From: Melastoma dodecandrum
Taxonomy: Eukaryota; Streptophyta; Magnoliopsida; Myrtales; Melastomataceae
Assembly: GCA_029817715.1 (NCBI GenBank)
Contig: JARUPY010000237.1
Span: 806,001-870,000, forward strand
DNA: 64,000 bases
Reading direction: 5' to 3'
Numbering within the stretch: position 1 is the first letter of the stretch; each line of letters starts with the position of its first letter. A program made the position numbers and the translations under genes. This document shows positions 44,490 to 55,037 of the stretch, piece after piece. A model generated the notes under the pieces. It saw nothing but the letters and a program-made list of their open reading frames with translations. It ran no database searches and was not told the origin of the DNA.

Positions 44490-47290
44490 TAACTCCCATG
44501 GATTCCCGTGCCTCTTCTCCGACGTCCTCGGCCTCTCCAGCTCGTGAGGAGGGTGACGCAGCCAAGTTTTAATGAGCTTTTGCCGAGTCTCAACAGTTTC
44601 ACGTTTTCCCTTGCAGCGAAGCTGTGTCGGAATTTGGTGTTCCAATGTCGGACCAGAAAACCCTAGGTCCGTATATTCCTGATTTCAAGCATTTCGTCCT
44701 CTCCGATGTGGAAAGGTCATTCATTCCTTTTCACCAGCAGATTGCCCTCTTTGTTCTCCCATGGCGAATTTAAGCCGTCCGGAAGGGGGTCGTCAGCACG
44801 GGCACACTTCCGTTGCTTTCCGTCTTCCTGGAGTAAGGTGTGCCAAGACTTGGTCTCCAAGTGGATGGAGAAAAAAGGTGCTGTATGGGAAGCGATGGGG
44901 ATCAAGGTATTGATCGACATATGTCGTTCCCCAGTCGAGCCCAACCTATCCGTGTGTGCCAGGTTCCTTTCGTTTTGGAACATTGTCGTCAACCGTTTCT
45001 ATCTCCCGAAGGGACCGATGTCAATTACTTTGGAGGACATATGTTTTTTGACTGTTGCAGTCTTTCTGGAGCCCCCATTCGCTTGGATTACAAGCGCGCT
45101 GACCTGAAGTTCAATCCTTCAGAGCGTGCCAGCGAAGTTGCTAATCGACACCTTTCTGATTGGAGGATTTTAGGAAGAGTTCGAATTTTACTTGGAGTGG
45201 TTGTCCAAGTAGATTTTCTACAATCGAGGAAAACTCCTTGGTTACTTTATGGTTGGAGTGGCCGCAAACTCGTCGACGCTGCTAATGCTGACAAACCGGA
45301 GCCTGTGGCCTTTGCTCCCTTTCTATTCAGCCTGATTTACCACGGGCTGTACCGGGCGACAACCGACCCGGCCAACTTTCCCGAGTGTCGAAGAGACAAC
45401 CCTTTGTGGATCGTGTACCTATGGATGATCTTGCATTTTCCGGAGTTCACCCGTTATCCCAACGTAATGCATGCACGTAGCCAGGTCATTGCGGCAGGTT
45501 CGTTTAAGCACTGGCTACCTTTAGTGTTGCTGGTTGCATTTTGGCCCGGGCGGACGAATATACGGATGGTGTTGCGGGCACGGTGTCCTCCTGGCGCCCT
45601 TTCCCTAGAGAGTGGGAGGAGTATGCTTGAGGATGGTTGAATGCCTTCGCCCTGCCCTTTTTGCTAGGGACTTAGTGGCTGTGGATTCCGATGGCCTGAT
45701 CTTTGAGGTGTACGACCATCAACTCTGTGCCCGTCAACTGAGCTTTACTCAGTGCTTGGTCGTCCCATTCTTTGAATCTAAAAGTTAGCCGCTGCACCAA
45801 CGTGTCAAACATCCTGTGGGATCTGAGGTAACTGAGCAGTCTTAGCAGCCATACCTTCTCATGCAACAGCTCAAGCCGGAACCGTCAGGTGGCCGATCCC
45901 TGTACTTTAGCCTTGCTTGGTACCAAATATGGGATTTGTTGCGGGCCTCCCCTCATCTAGAGAGGTTGATTCAGAAGGAGAACTTGCCCCCTCCTCCAGC
46001 GCTTCCTAGTTCGAGCGAGAAGCCTTCGAAGAAACGGTCGTCAGGCAATGACTCGGTCTCCTAGGGTATGTTATATCAGTTCATCTTCTATTGAGCTGGT
46101 ATCCAGATAGTAGACTCATATTTTGTGTGCTATAGGCATTAAGAGAACGAAGCCTTCCTCCGTGGGCTCGTCAACAAGGAGCCCGGTTAAAGAGGAAGGT
46201 GTTCCATGGGTCTGTTCCCCCTGTATTGCCGAGTATGTCCTCTGATCGTGCCATTCCCGAACAAGTGTCCTCCAGGAAGGTGTCAGGTATTATTGTGTTA
46301 TACATCTTATCTTTCGACAGGGTTTTTAGAATGACACCATTTCTTTTGATAAGGTGGTGCCGGTGTTTCTCCCATCGATGTTGATGACGTCCCTGATGAC
46401 GTTCATATTTCCTCCTAGCTGGGTGGTCAAACCCGCCCAAGCAATCAAGAGTTGGAGGAACCCCCCAGTGGTGTGGCACATGATGTTATGGGGCCGGAGC
46501 CTCCTCAATAGATACTGTCGTTGTCGCCTAAGAAACATCAGGCGAAGCGACAAGAGTCTTCCAAGGTCTGGCGACAGGAGTCCCTTTGGGACGAGCGACA
46601 AGGGTTCCCTCCAACGAGCTGAGGGAAGCGTGTCGGGGTGAGGCGACGAAAGTCCCCCAAGGCTTACAAAAACATGCGCCTTCAGTAAGGATCTTGAGAG
46701 TGGTGTCGCTTGCCTGTACTCAGATCATTGTATAACTTGAGTATGTTTGTGGCAGCCCTTACATTCTCTGCTCACCTCATTCATTGTCATCCTTGAGCGC
46801 GGGGTCGAGAATGAAGACAGTTTCATTGCCCTAACGTCCGTGACAGATGATTTTGGGGCGAGTGGGTGCTGCTTCGCCTGAGCTAAAGGTTATGCTCTCG
46901 CTTCTTCGAAAGTCTCTTTGGTGTTCGTGGGGTGAGCGGCAGGAAGACCTCTTAGTTTGGGCGAGGCTAGATGAGAAAAAGTCGACATTGTCCCAGTCAC
47001 TCTCATCCTCTGCTCTAGTGCACGAGCTGTCTTTTGAGGAGGCGGACCTTCTCAAGGAGAGAGAGGAGATGTCGGCTGCTCTCTAGCGTCTCTAGGAAAA
47101 GTTGGATGCTACGAGTGCGAGCTTGGGTGCCGCCCATGCCGAAGAAGCGACTGAGCGTGTGGCCGCCGAGTGCGAGTGAGAGACCTTGGAGAGGGAATGG
47201 GAAGGCCGCGGATGTCAAGGCAAAGGAGGCGATAGCCGCAAGGGTTGGTGGCTCGGGTGAAACGCCTGTTGTACTCCTTGTCTCCTTTAT
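44490..47290 (+). pseudogene. Antisense gene with plant mobile domain (PMD), intron-containing
   Basis: The gene runs opposite to gag-pol. After a Ser/Pro-rich start (ATG about 44498) comes a plant mobile domain: 44870-45107 has VWEAMGIKVLID and FLSFWNIVVNRFYLPKGP; a frameshift near 45100 moves it to the frame ending 45640 (WLLYGWSGRKLVDAANADKP, FLFSLIYHGLYRAT, PLWIVYLWMILHFPEF). The PMD is shared with Arabidopsis MAIN/MAIL1 and with plant transposons. Then follow a Ser/Lys-rich tail and coiled-coil exons to about 47290. Intron-like gaps: 46066-46135 (GTATGT...ATAG), 46287-46353, 46685-46755 (GTAAGG...GGCAG); removing them keeps the frame across each junction. TAG stops replace probable CAG codons. 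The gene is convergent with integrase, about 100 bp apart. Function unknown. Confidence 0.72.
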
Positions 47291-47406
47291 GAAAAAACCC
47301 CACGTTTGTATTTGCCCCCACAAAGTGGAGAAACACCATGCGATAATATTTTTGGGCATCTCCCACATCGTTGGCTTATACCTTTTTAAATACCTGCCAT
47401 TGATTT

Positions 47407-48330
47407 TTAAGCGATGCACTGATCTGTCAAGCCCCATAGGCGATATGAATTCCCAAGGTGGGATTCAACCACTTGGAAAGGGCTTTCCCAATTCGATGTC
47501 CATGACCCATGAAAGTAATCACGGACTCCCTCGGGCAACCTGAGTTTCCAAACCAAGTCGCCTTTGTTGAATGATCGAGGGACCACTTTCTTATTGTAAT
47601 AACGGGCGATTTTCCTCTTATGGGCTTCTAGATGGTTTAGCTCATTGATCCTAGTGGTCTCCAGGTCTTCTAGCTCAACGTGCATGTCCTCGTCATACCC
47701 CTTGTGTTCTCCAAGGTTGTTGAGGAGTCTAAGCGATCGATATCGCACTTCTATCGAAAGCATCGCATCGTGACCGTAAATATGGTTGAACGGGGCGACG
47801 CCTATGCTTTCTCTTTTTGTGACTCGGAGTGCCCATAATGTTTCCTGAAGAAGGGTATGTGCGAGGGTTATTCCCAATCATCCTCCGTTCAGTCGTTTAA
47901 TGAGCTTGTTGGAGGCTTCCGCTTGCCCGTTCGACTGAGCATTGTATGGGGTTGAGTCGAGTACTTTAAACCCAAAATCTTCGGCAAATTCGTCCTTAAG
48001 CTCCTGCATTGTCTACCACGATACTTTGGGGAACTCTGTGTCGGTAAACGATGAAGTTTTTATGAATTCAATTACGTCCTTCTGATTGATGGACTTGTAC
48101 ATCGCCACCTCTACCCATTTGGAAAAATAGTCTGTGGCGACAAGTATGTAAGCATCTCCCCTACTCGAGTGAGGATGAATTTCCCTCATATTGTCCAGCG
48201 TCCACGTCTTGAAAGACCAAGGTTTCACTATGACATTCATGTCAGTCGCAGGGGGTTCGCTTCACCGGCCCGCATTGTTGGCAAGCCTGGCAGGATTGAG
48301 CCATTTTAACACAATTTTTGAGCATTGACG
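47407..48330 (-). pseudogene. Tat integrase remnant
   Basis: The core appears at 48013-48240: WSFKTWTLDNMREIHPHSS, with the first catalytic Asp in T-L-D, then ILVATDYFSKWVEVAMYK with the second conserved region. Near 47940 the minus strand keeps the degraded N-G-Q-A-E-A-S-N block with the catalytic Glu. The C-terminal domain is the open frame 47407-47877 (VVPRSFNKGDLVWKLRLPEG and SNWESPFQVVESHLGNSYRL). The zinc-binding N-terminus lies near 48240-48330 (C-x2-C near 48290). Frame changes at about 48010 and 47880 break it. Confidence 0.88.
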
Positions 48331-48379
48331 GCCAGTAAAAGCCATGTCGTTTGATTGACCAACTCATCCTAATCCCTGC

Positions 48380-49560
48380 CTAATGTGCCCCACACAACCC
48401 CTCATGTGTTTCTATCATGATTGGGATAGCTTCATCCAGATTGACGCATCTTAAAAGGACGTCCTCGTTGGTCTTCCTGTAGAGGACTCCGTCAAAAAGC
48501 ACGTAGTGTCTTGCGATTATTCGAATCTTTCTTTTGACTTTTGCGCTGGTATCCTTGAGGAATTGTCGTATTGGTTCTCGCCAGTCCTCTTTCCGTTCAA
48601 ATAGGTCAGCAGTACGAACCTCCTCGTTCCTTATCTCACCATCATTGTAAAACTCTGGCCGCTTGCTTACAAATAAAGTCGTACTGTTTTTGGGCACTTC
48701 CGAGTAAATTATCAACCCAGAGGCTAATTGTACCAAGTAATTGGCCTCCTGATTGTCCTCTCGCCTCACGTAAACGATCTCAGCCTTGCCCAGTTTTACG
48801 AAGAGCCCTTTCGCTTTCTGTAAGTACTGACCGAGGCGAGCTGCGTGGCACTCATTCTGGTCAAGAAGTTGTTGGATCATAGCTGGGAATCGCCGCATAT
48901 TTTTGGGTTTCCCAATTTCCAATGTAGCGGAGTTGCAAGGCTTATATCAAGGCCTCATACTTTGCTTCGTTGTTAGTTACTTTCCCATTGAAGCGAATGG
49001 CTACCCTGGTTTCCGCTTTCCATGGTGTCTTTATAAAGACGCCCACGCCAGCTTCAAACATGTTGGAGGACTCGTCGAACCAAATGGTCCATCGTTTGCC
49101 TAGGTGAACGTCTTCGTGTGAGTGATCGAGATTGCCTTCGCCATAATGGGTGATAAATTCAGCTAAGGCGTGGCCTTTACCTGAGGCTTGTGGCTTCTGG
49201 TAAATATTGTAGGATGAGAGCATTAGCCTTCACTTGCTTATTCTTCCTGTGAGCAAGGGGCTATCAATGAATAAATGAGTAGTATACTGCTAGGCAAATC
49301 TTCTCAGTTGAGGATATCGCTGTTCGGTTTCTGTAAATAAACGTGACAGGTAATAAATCGCTCTTTCTACTCCGTCATGTTCTTGTGCCAGCATAGATCC
49401 AATGGTGAACTGGGATGCAGCCACATAGAGGATGTATGGAGCATTTATGTTTGGCGGTGCTAGTACAGGAGGGTTGGTCAGATATTCTTTTAATTCTTGA
49501 AATGCTCGCTTGTGTTGCGATGTCCAATCTATTTATTCTTTCACTTTCCCTTTCAGGATC
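48380..49560 (-). pseudogene. Tat dual RNase H region (native plus archaeal-type)
   Basis: The native Ty3 RNase H lies at about 49260-49545 (AFQELKEYLTNPPVLAPP, YILYVAASQFTIGSMLA, in which the usual catalytic Asp is replaced by A-A). It is followed by the second, archaeal-type RNase H: 48942-49223 has WTIWFDESSNMFEAGVGVFI with a D-E-S box, then VTNNEAKYEALI with its Glu, and 48380-48922 has the later part (RREDNQEANYLVQLASG, giving the D/N-x-x-A-D-like end). A decayed first domain in front of a better kept second one is the known Tat arrangement. A frameshift lies near 48930. Confidence 0.85.
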
Positions 49561-49639
49561 GTCGCGAAGACGTTTATCTTATATGTCACGTTACTTATGA
49601 AGCGGCGGATATAATTCACGTCACGTCACGTTTGTCTTA

Positions 49640-50413
49640 GACGTCACGTCACGTTACTTGAAGTTCCTTCCTGTTTCGAGGAGCTGGGAGTTTTGGGATA
49701 GCACGATCTTTCAAGGGGTCTACTTCGATCCCTCGTTGGTGCACAAGGAATTCGAGAAATTGCCCATTTTGTACTCCGAAGGCGCACTTTAATGGATTGA
49801 GTTTGAGGTTATGCGCTCGCATCTTTTCAAATGCTTCGCTTAGATGAACATGATGATCTTGTTTCTTTTCGGATTTTACCACCACATCATCAATGTATAC
49901 CTCAACTGCCTTTCTGTCAAAGTAGCGAAGATCAGATTCATTGCTATTTGATATGTGGCTCCAGCATTCTTTAATCCGAAAGGCGTAACTACCCATTCGA
50001 ATATCCCTATTGGGCATCTGAATGTTATTTTATGCACGTCTTCCTCAGTGATGAAGATTTGATTATACCCTAAGTATCCGTCCATAAAGGACATTAGCTC
50101 TGTCCTGTTGATTTGTCTATAAGATCGTCAGCGACGGGCATGGGGTACTCATCGTTTGGTGTTGCTTTATTTAGATCGAGGAAGTTTATGCACACCCTCA
50201 TCTTGTCATTTTTTTGATGACAAGTGCTATACTGGAAATCCAATCGACATATTTAGCCGTCCAAAAATATCCGGCCTTGAATAACTTCTTGATTTTGTCG
50301 TAGACCAACCGGGCTACTTCCCGCGACATCCGCCTTGGAGTCTGTTTTACGGGTTTGAAGTTGTTGTATGTCGGGAGTTGGTGCTCAACCAAGTTCCGGT
50401 TTAGTCCAGGCAT
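49640..50413 (-). pseudogene. Tat reverse transcriptase remnant
   Basis: It starts with VEHQLPTYNNFKPVKQTPRR and ends the first frame with DWISSIALVIKKMTR (50198-50413). Next is MDGYLGYNQIFITEEDVHKI and WVVTPFGLKNAGATYQ (49876-50094), then the catalytic box VYIDDVVVKS (Y-I-D-D; both Asp present) and LKLNPLKCAFGVQNGQFLEF (49649-50017). Three frames are needed. Just left of it, 49600-49660, a threefold 'cacgtcacgtt' repeat looks like local slippage and breaks the connection to RNase H. Confidence 0.9.
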
Positions 50414-51053
50414 CTCGGTCTAGTCCCACGCGAAGCAGTCTTTACAGGTATGTAGAACCTTGCTTATGTCATGTGCCTCAGCTTCACTTATAAGCGAATC
50501 CTTAGTTTATTTCCTTCAAAGGATCACAAGGAACGACAAAAGTATTAGGAACTTCTTTATTAATTGAATGAATATTTAGTATGTCCTGGCATGCTTGAGG
50601 GAACACATTACATTGTGTTTTACTTATTTTGGATATCCTATAACTATCTAGTCTCTCTAGTACATTCAATATTGGATCAGGCTTTTCACTCTCCATTAGA
50701 CGAGGATGGTTCGAGGGGTCTATCGGGCTCCAAATCCGTCTCCGTCTGATGCGTATCATTGTCATCCCGTATCCCAGCCTCATGCATGTCTTTTTCCAGT
50801 GGGGTTAGATCTTTATTGACTTCGAACTGTTGCTCGTCTCCCCATCCAGTCGGGACGATCGGGTACTGAGGTGGCGCCGGAGGTGGTCCGTCATATGAGA
50901 CCAAGAACTATTATCCTGCTACGCCTAAAGGGCTCACGTTTGGATCTCCCATGGCATACCTTTTTTTTAGTGTCATGTCTTTAACTTGCTTGACTGCTCC
51001 AGCGCAGACATAAGGCATATTAGCACTTTTGTTTGCCTCTCCTATAACAACTT
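50414..51053 (-). pseudogene. Tat protease-RT linker
   Basis: Two open stretches (50502-50783 and 50686-50904) give an acidic, Pro-rich linker (SYDGPPPAPPQYPIVPTGWG) with no catalytic motif. The sequence around 50510-50640 recurs, diverged, at 58855-58990 in the second Tat remnant, which shows that it is family sequence and not a host gene. Confidence 0.6.
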
Positions 51054-51677
51054 CTAAACCATGTTTCCCCATAACATGAGCACTTGGTAAAGAGTAGAAG
51101 GTATGGCTCCAGCCTTATGGAGCCAGTCTCTTCCGAGTAAAGCATTAAAAGAGGGTTTTATGTCAATGACGAGAAAAGCCGCCCTCTTTTCAGGCATGCC
51201 CAGTCGGAGCTTAGCAGAAACTATGCTTAAACAAGAAGAGGTGATTCTGTTGAACCCGCTGACCCTTATGTTAGTTTCTCCAAGTTCGGCTATGGCATCC
51301 CTTAGGCTCTTGTAAGCTTCGAGGAGGAGCAGATTAATAGTCGCTCTATTATCCACAAGGACACGACGTATTGATACGTTGTTGATTGTCGCTTGGATAT
51401 GGAGGGAAAACAAGTGTTTCCGCAATGATGCAAGAGGTTCTTTTAACCACCTACTCGGAAAATTTTGAGGTAATTCGATGGCAGTATTAGGATTAAAGGG
51501 TAGTATTAGTCTACAGTTCGCTTGACTATCTTCCTTTTTGGCGAATTCAGCCGGTAGCATGAGGACGTTGCAGGCAGCTTCATTCGCCTCTGGTGGAGTC
51601 CCGGATTGAACTCTGTTGTAGTCGCTCCGCGAGTTAGACGTGGTCACTTTCGCTTGACTCCTTAGCCTTTTTAGCAT
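51054..51677 (-). pseudogene. Tat aspartic protease
   Basis: The frame is open for 207 codons. It has NVLMLPAEFAKKEDSQANCR, then VLVDNRATINLLLLEAYKSL where the active site D-(T/S/N)-G-(A/S) has become D-N-R-A, and near the end FNALLGRDWLHKAGAIPSTL, the standard Tat protease C-terminus. The Gly-to-Arg change in the active site would kill the enzyme although the frame is intact. It would have cut the Gag-Pol polyprotein. The same domain is seen in the remnant at 59601-59975. Confidence 0.9.
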
Positions 51678-51799
51678 CAGAGATTGCCGTCATGACACGT
51701 TTTTCCGCAGCCCATCGTGCCCTCCTTTCTCTTCGTTTCTTGGTTTTCTCGGTGGGTATCTGGGGTTGTGTTCCCATGCCCACTTTCTGCCATGTCCCT

Positions 51800-54269
51800 A
51801 CACTTGGAAGGACGGGTACACGAACAAAGCGTGAGTTTGCGAGAGGTTGCAGGCGATTATCAACCTAAACAAACTCCCTTTGATGGGGGTCATAGCCCTT
51901 TTTGAGTCTCCTTTCAGGCGAAGTCTCCAATAAACGAGTGAATCCAGAGTCAGATGGTTTACCTGATGGAGGGTTGATCTTTTCCAGTTTGATTTCCCTT
52001 CATGTGCCAATCCCGCTAAAAGTAGGAAGTATAGGTTACAACATTGCTGGCACATCTGAGTAATGAGACCTTGTGGGTTGCTATTGGTTTGCACATATAA
52101 CAAAGCATATCAGCTGTTAGAAATTGGGCCATAGATGTGCCATTTTCCATTGCGTCTTCGTCACCTGGAGGGTGGACTTATTGTTTTGTGTTTTCTTTCG
52201 CCTGCCGAGGTCTGACGCAATCTAGAGCGCGTCGCCTGGAAAGCCTTTTTGTGTGAAGCCCTCTTTGACTAAATTCACTTTCGCCTGCAAGTCTTTGCCT
52301 CGTGAGTTCTTCAGGGATACAGAGCCCTCTATTTCCACCCAGTGGGGTATCCCTTTGCTCTAGGCAAACTCTGTGCATTGATTTGCCCTCGAGCTAATGT
52401 TGATTCCCGTCGCCATTTCTTCGAGACGATTGAGGTCGTACCATTCTGCCCTTCTTTCGTTAAGGAGGTTCTTTCTAAAAGTATGGCAATGATCTGTAGT
52501 ATGCGACAGATCCATATTCCACTGACAACGGTTGTGTTGCATCCCTTTGAGATCAGCGGGGCACTTAAGTATCCCTTTGGTCTTGAGCTGCTTGAATAAT
52601 ATGTTGGCGATGAGTGTCTCGCCAGTTTCAAGCGACTGATCTTTGTCTCCCTGCATTGGCAAAGGAAGCATAGTCAGGCAATTGACATCAAAGGTGTTTA
52701 CGTCAATTGAATCACCAAATGGACGCGATTCTGTTGGCGCCTAATCTTGCGAGTATGGGAAACGTAGTTCCTTAGACTTAATAAGGTGATGCAGTCCCTA
52801 GTAGTATGGGTGAATGACCCTTGCCATTTATAGAAATTCCTCGACTTTTCTCTATCGGTATGAGGAATTCTATGGTCCGATTTCCGTCGAATTCGCCCAT
52901 TTTGGAGCATGAACTTGAAGATTTTGTATGCTTTTGCCTCATCGAAGGAATACTTCCTTTCCTACTCGTCGCATATTAATGGTTGTCCTTTCACATATTC
53001 TGCGATGTTATCAGGGGTCCCGTGACCAAACTCCCTTTCGCCTGTGCTTTCTTTCTAAGGAGATTCTCATATCAGATAGCTCTCCTGGCCAACTTGTTCC
53101 AATCTCTAAACACTTCTCCTTCTAATTTCTTTCTAAATCGAAGGAGAAGGGAGCCCTAAGCGATAGCAATGAGCTCGGCTTGGGATGCAGACGGTTTACA
53201 CCTGAGTCGTGCCTTAAGACAGCCACGGGCTCATCAGGTTGTTGTTTCTTGAGAGTGAGATCTCGTAAAGTCACCGCTGGGTCAGTATGGGCAAACGCCA
53301 TCGTGAACTGGACCTGCATGTCGTCCCAGTTTTTCACTGAATTAGGGGGATGTTTACATACCACGTGAAAGCCGCTCCTGTGAGAGAGCTCAGAAACAAA
53401 CGAAGTTTCCAGGAACCATTTGTGGCAGCTTCCCCCGCCGGATAGGTAAAACGTGCAACATGTTCCACGGGCGAAATGCCTTCTTCGCCCGAAAAATGGG
53501 CGAATTCAGGAATTCGGTATCCCCTTGGAAAAGGGTAATCCCGATCAATGTTATTAGGGTAAGGAGCCTATTAGAGTTGAACTCATTGGCATCGTCCGCC
53601 CCAGGGATTGCTTGTTCCACTAAACGGGTGACATAATATCTGATTTCGGGTGCGAGATTTGGAGGCGCCATTGCCTCCTGAGTCGGTGCTCCCCTTCCAT
53701 GTACGGGTTGATGAGAGTACTCAGAACGTTCATGGTTTTCATTGGGAACAAATTGGTTATCCACCGGCCAATTGACATTCTTTCACATCTTAAAAGGGGG
53801 TTGATACGTCACATGATGACTCTGCTGTGTAGCCGTTCTGTGCTCGTTTAGCACGAGTGGCGGATTATTACGCATGACCCTCTTGGGATCCGCTGGGATG
53901 ATTGAAACATCGTCTATGTCAACCTTTTTCTTTCCCTCAGCGATTGAGGCCCTGTGAGGGTCGTAATAAGGTTGACACCTAGTGGCTGACTCATCCTTCC
54001 TATCACTGGGGCAGCTCATCGGTACCCCTGTCATAATTCTTAGATTTTGAAAGACGGCCTCCATTTTGGAGTCAATCTTCTCCTTGAAAGTGTCGTGCCT
54101 CTAGTTGATAGCACTAACTTTCTCCATTAAGAGTTGGAGAGTACTCATGATGGCGGACAACACTCCAACTATGGCTGCGTCTGAGTCGTTTCCATCACTG
54201 ATCTTTTTCCCTGTCGGAGTGGTTATCTCCGAGGTTGTTCGAATTACCACCAGTTCGGGTTCTTGGCAT
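51800..54269 (-). pseudogene. Tat gag remnant
   Basis: The start is probably ATG 54269-54267 (MPRTRTGGN), 17 nt inside the PBS end. The N-terminal part reaches 53783; 53390-53764 gives APEIRYYVTRLVEQAIPGAD and the FRPWNMLHVLP area. The capsid-like core is at 53122-53364 (SVKNWDDMQVQFTMAF, DLTLKKQQPDEPVAVL). A knuckle-like H-T-T-D-H-C-H-T-F-R-K block is at about 52500-52530, and a second one at 52800 (FTHTTRDC). Frames change at least five times, and many stops are present. Gag would form the particle around the element RNA. Confidence 0.82.
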
Positions 54270-54285
54270 GATTGGCTTAGATTTC

Positions 54286-54303
54286 CTCCTATTGTGGTCG
54301 CCA
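54286..54303 (-). promoter_or_regulatory. Primer-binding site of the large Tat element
   Basis: The minus strand reads TGGCGACCACAATAGGAG, 6 nt inside the 5' LTR. The corresponding site of the deleted relative is TGGCGACCACAGTGGGA at the same distance. The TGGCGAC start suits the Arg-tRNA primer of Ogre/Tat elements; the tRNA assignment is by analogy. Confidence 0.6.
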
Positions 54304-54309
54304 AAGGCG

Positions 54310-55032
54310 TGTTCGCTCCGGATGTGGCCGGGGACAAATTGGATCCAAACACATCGGAAATCTCTAGCACAATGAGCATCTGGTGCCCGGAGGTTCGTTG
54401 AATGTGTGTGGTCGCCGTATGAAAATGAGAGAGAGAGAAGACAGCGACAAACACCGTTAAGTGGAAGCACTTACGGATGCCATCGACGATGCCTTCAGAG
54501 GGAAGGAGGAACACAGGAGCACGAAGAGAGCTTGAACGCTGGTATGCTTGAAGATAATAATGACAATATGTCCGTCTGTAGAGGGGCTGTCGGTATACAA
54601 TGCCTAAGAACGACTATTTATACTAAGATAGACCGACATATGTACGGTAACAAAATATTACACATATATTACGCTTCCTTTATCACCAGTCTTCATGGAA
54701 TATCTTCTTTCCATATGATCGACTTGGTGACAATTCCCTTCCAAATCCTGAGATTCTCTGGAACCTTCCTTAACAGCTACTGATCGTCCGTATTGCCCAT
54801 TGGCCTTCCGTAGAGTTTCCTCGTTCTTTGAGTTGACTGTCGCTTCATTGACCCTTGTTGCCCGTTGCCTAGTAACCCTATCGCATGGTGACTGTTTCGC
54901 CCAGCAAGCCTTCGCCTTGTGTGTTTCCGTGGTCACCTTCTTACTGGATTTATGTTCCTTGGGTCCGTGTCCTGGACCGTTGATCTACAGATGAATTCGA
55001 AATCTGTGGCTTAGAATTTCTGTTACTAAACA
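54310..55032 (-). repeat. 5' LTR of the large Tat element
   Basis: It runs from TGTTCGCTCCGG to ACTAAACA. The minus-strand TATA box TATAAATA at 54615-54622 would drive the gag-pol transcript leftwards. The open stretches 54406-54783 and 54658-54936 are LTR shadows found, with differences, in every LTR copy. Confidence 0.92.
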
Positions 55033-55037
55033 CCATG

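Larger units (their letters stand above)
42609..55032 (-). mobile_element. Near-full-length Tat-lineage Ty3/Gypsy element, 12.4 kb
   Basis: LTRs at 42609-43337 and 54310-55032 flank an interior with PBS, gag, protease, RT, RNase H, a second archaeal-type RNase H and integrase in minus-strand order, then 4 kb holding a gene on the opposite strand. Perfect 5-bp duplications CCATG (42604-42608 and 55033-55037) show one intact insertion. A second RNase H after the native one, and antisense ORFs, are known marks of the Tat lineage. The LTRs differ by roughly a tenth by eye, and every ORF is broken, so it is an old, dead copy. It shares family identity with the 25.6-29.3 kb element. Confidence 0.95.

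Noticed and set aside
44566..44616. Possible 51-nt intron near the start of the antisense gene (GTTTTA...TTGCAG)
   Set aside because: The acceptor is good and the join keeps a frame, but the donor is poor and the length is below the usual plant minimum; no second copy is available to test it.
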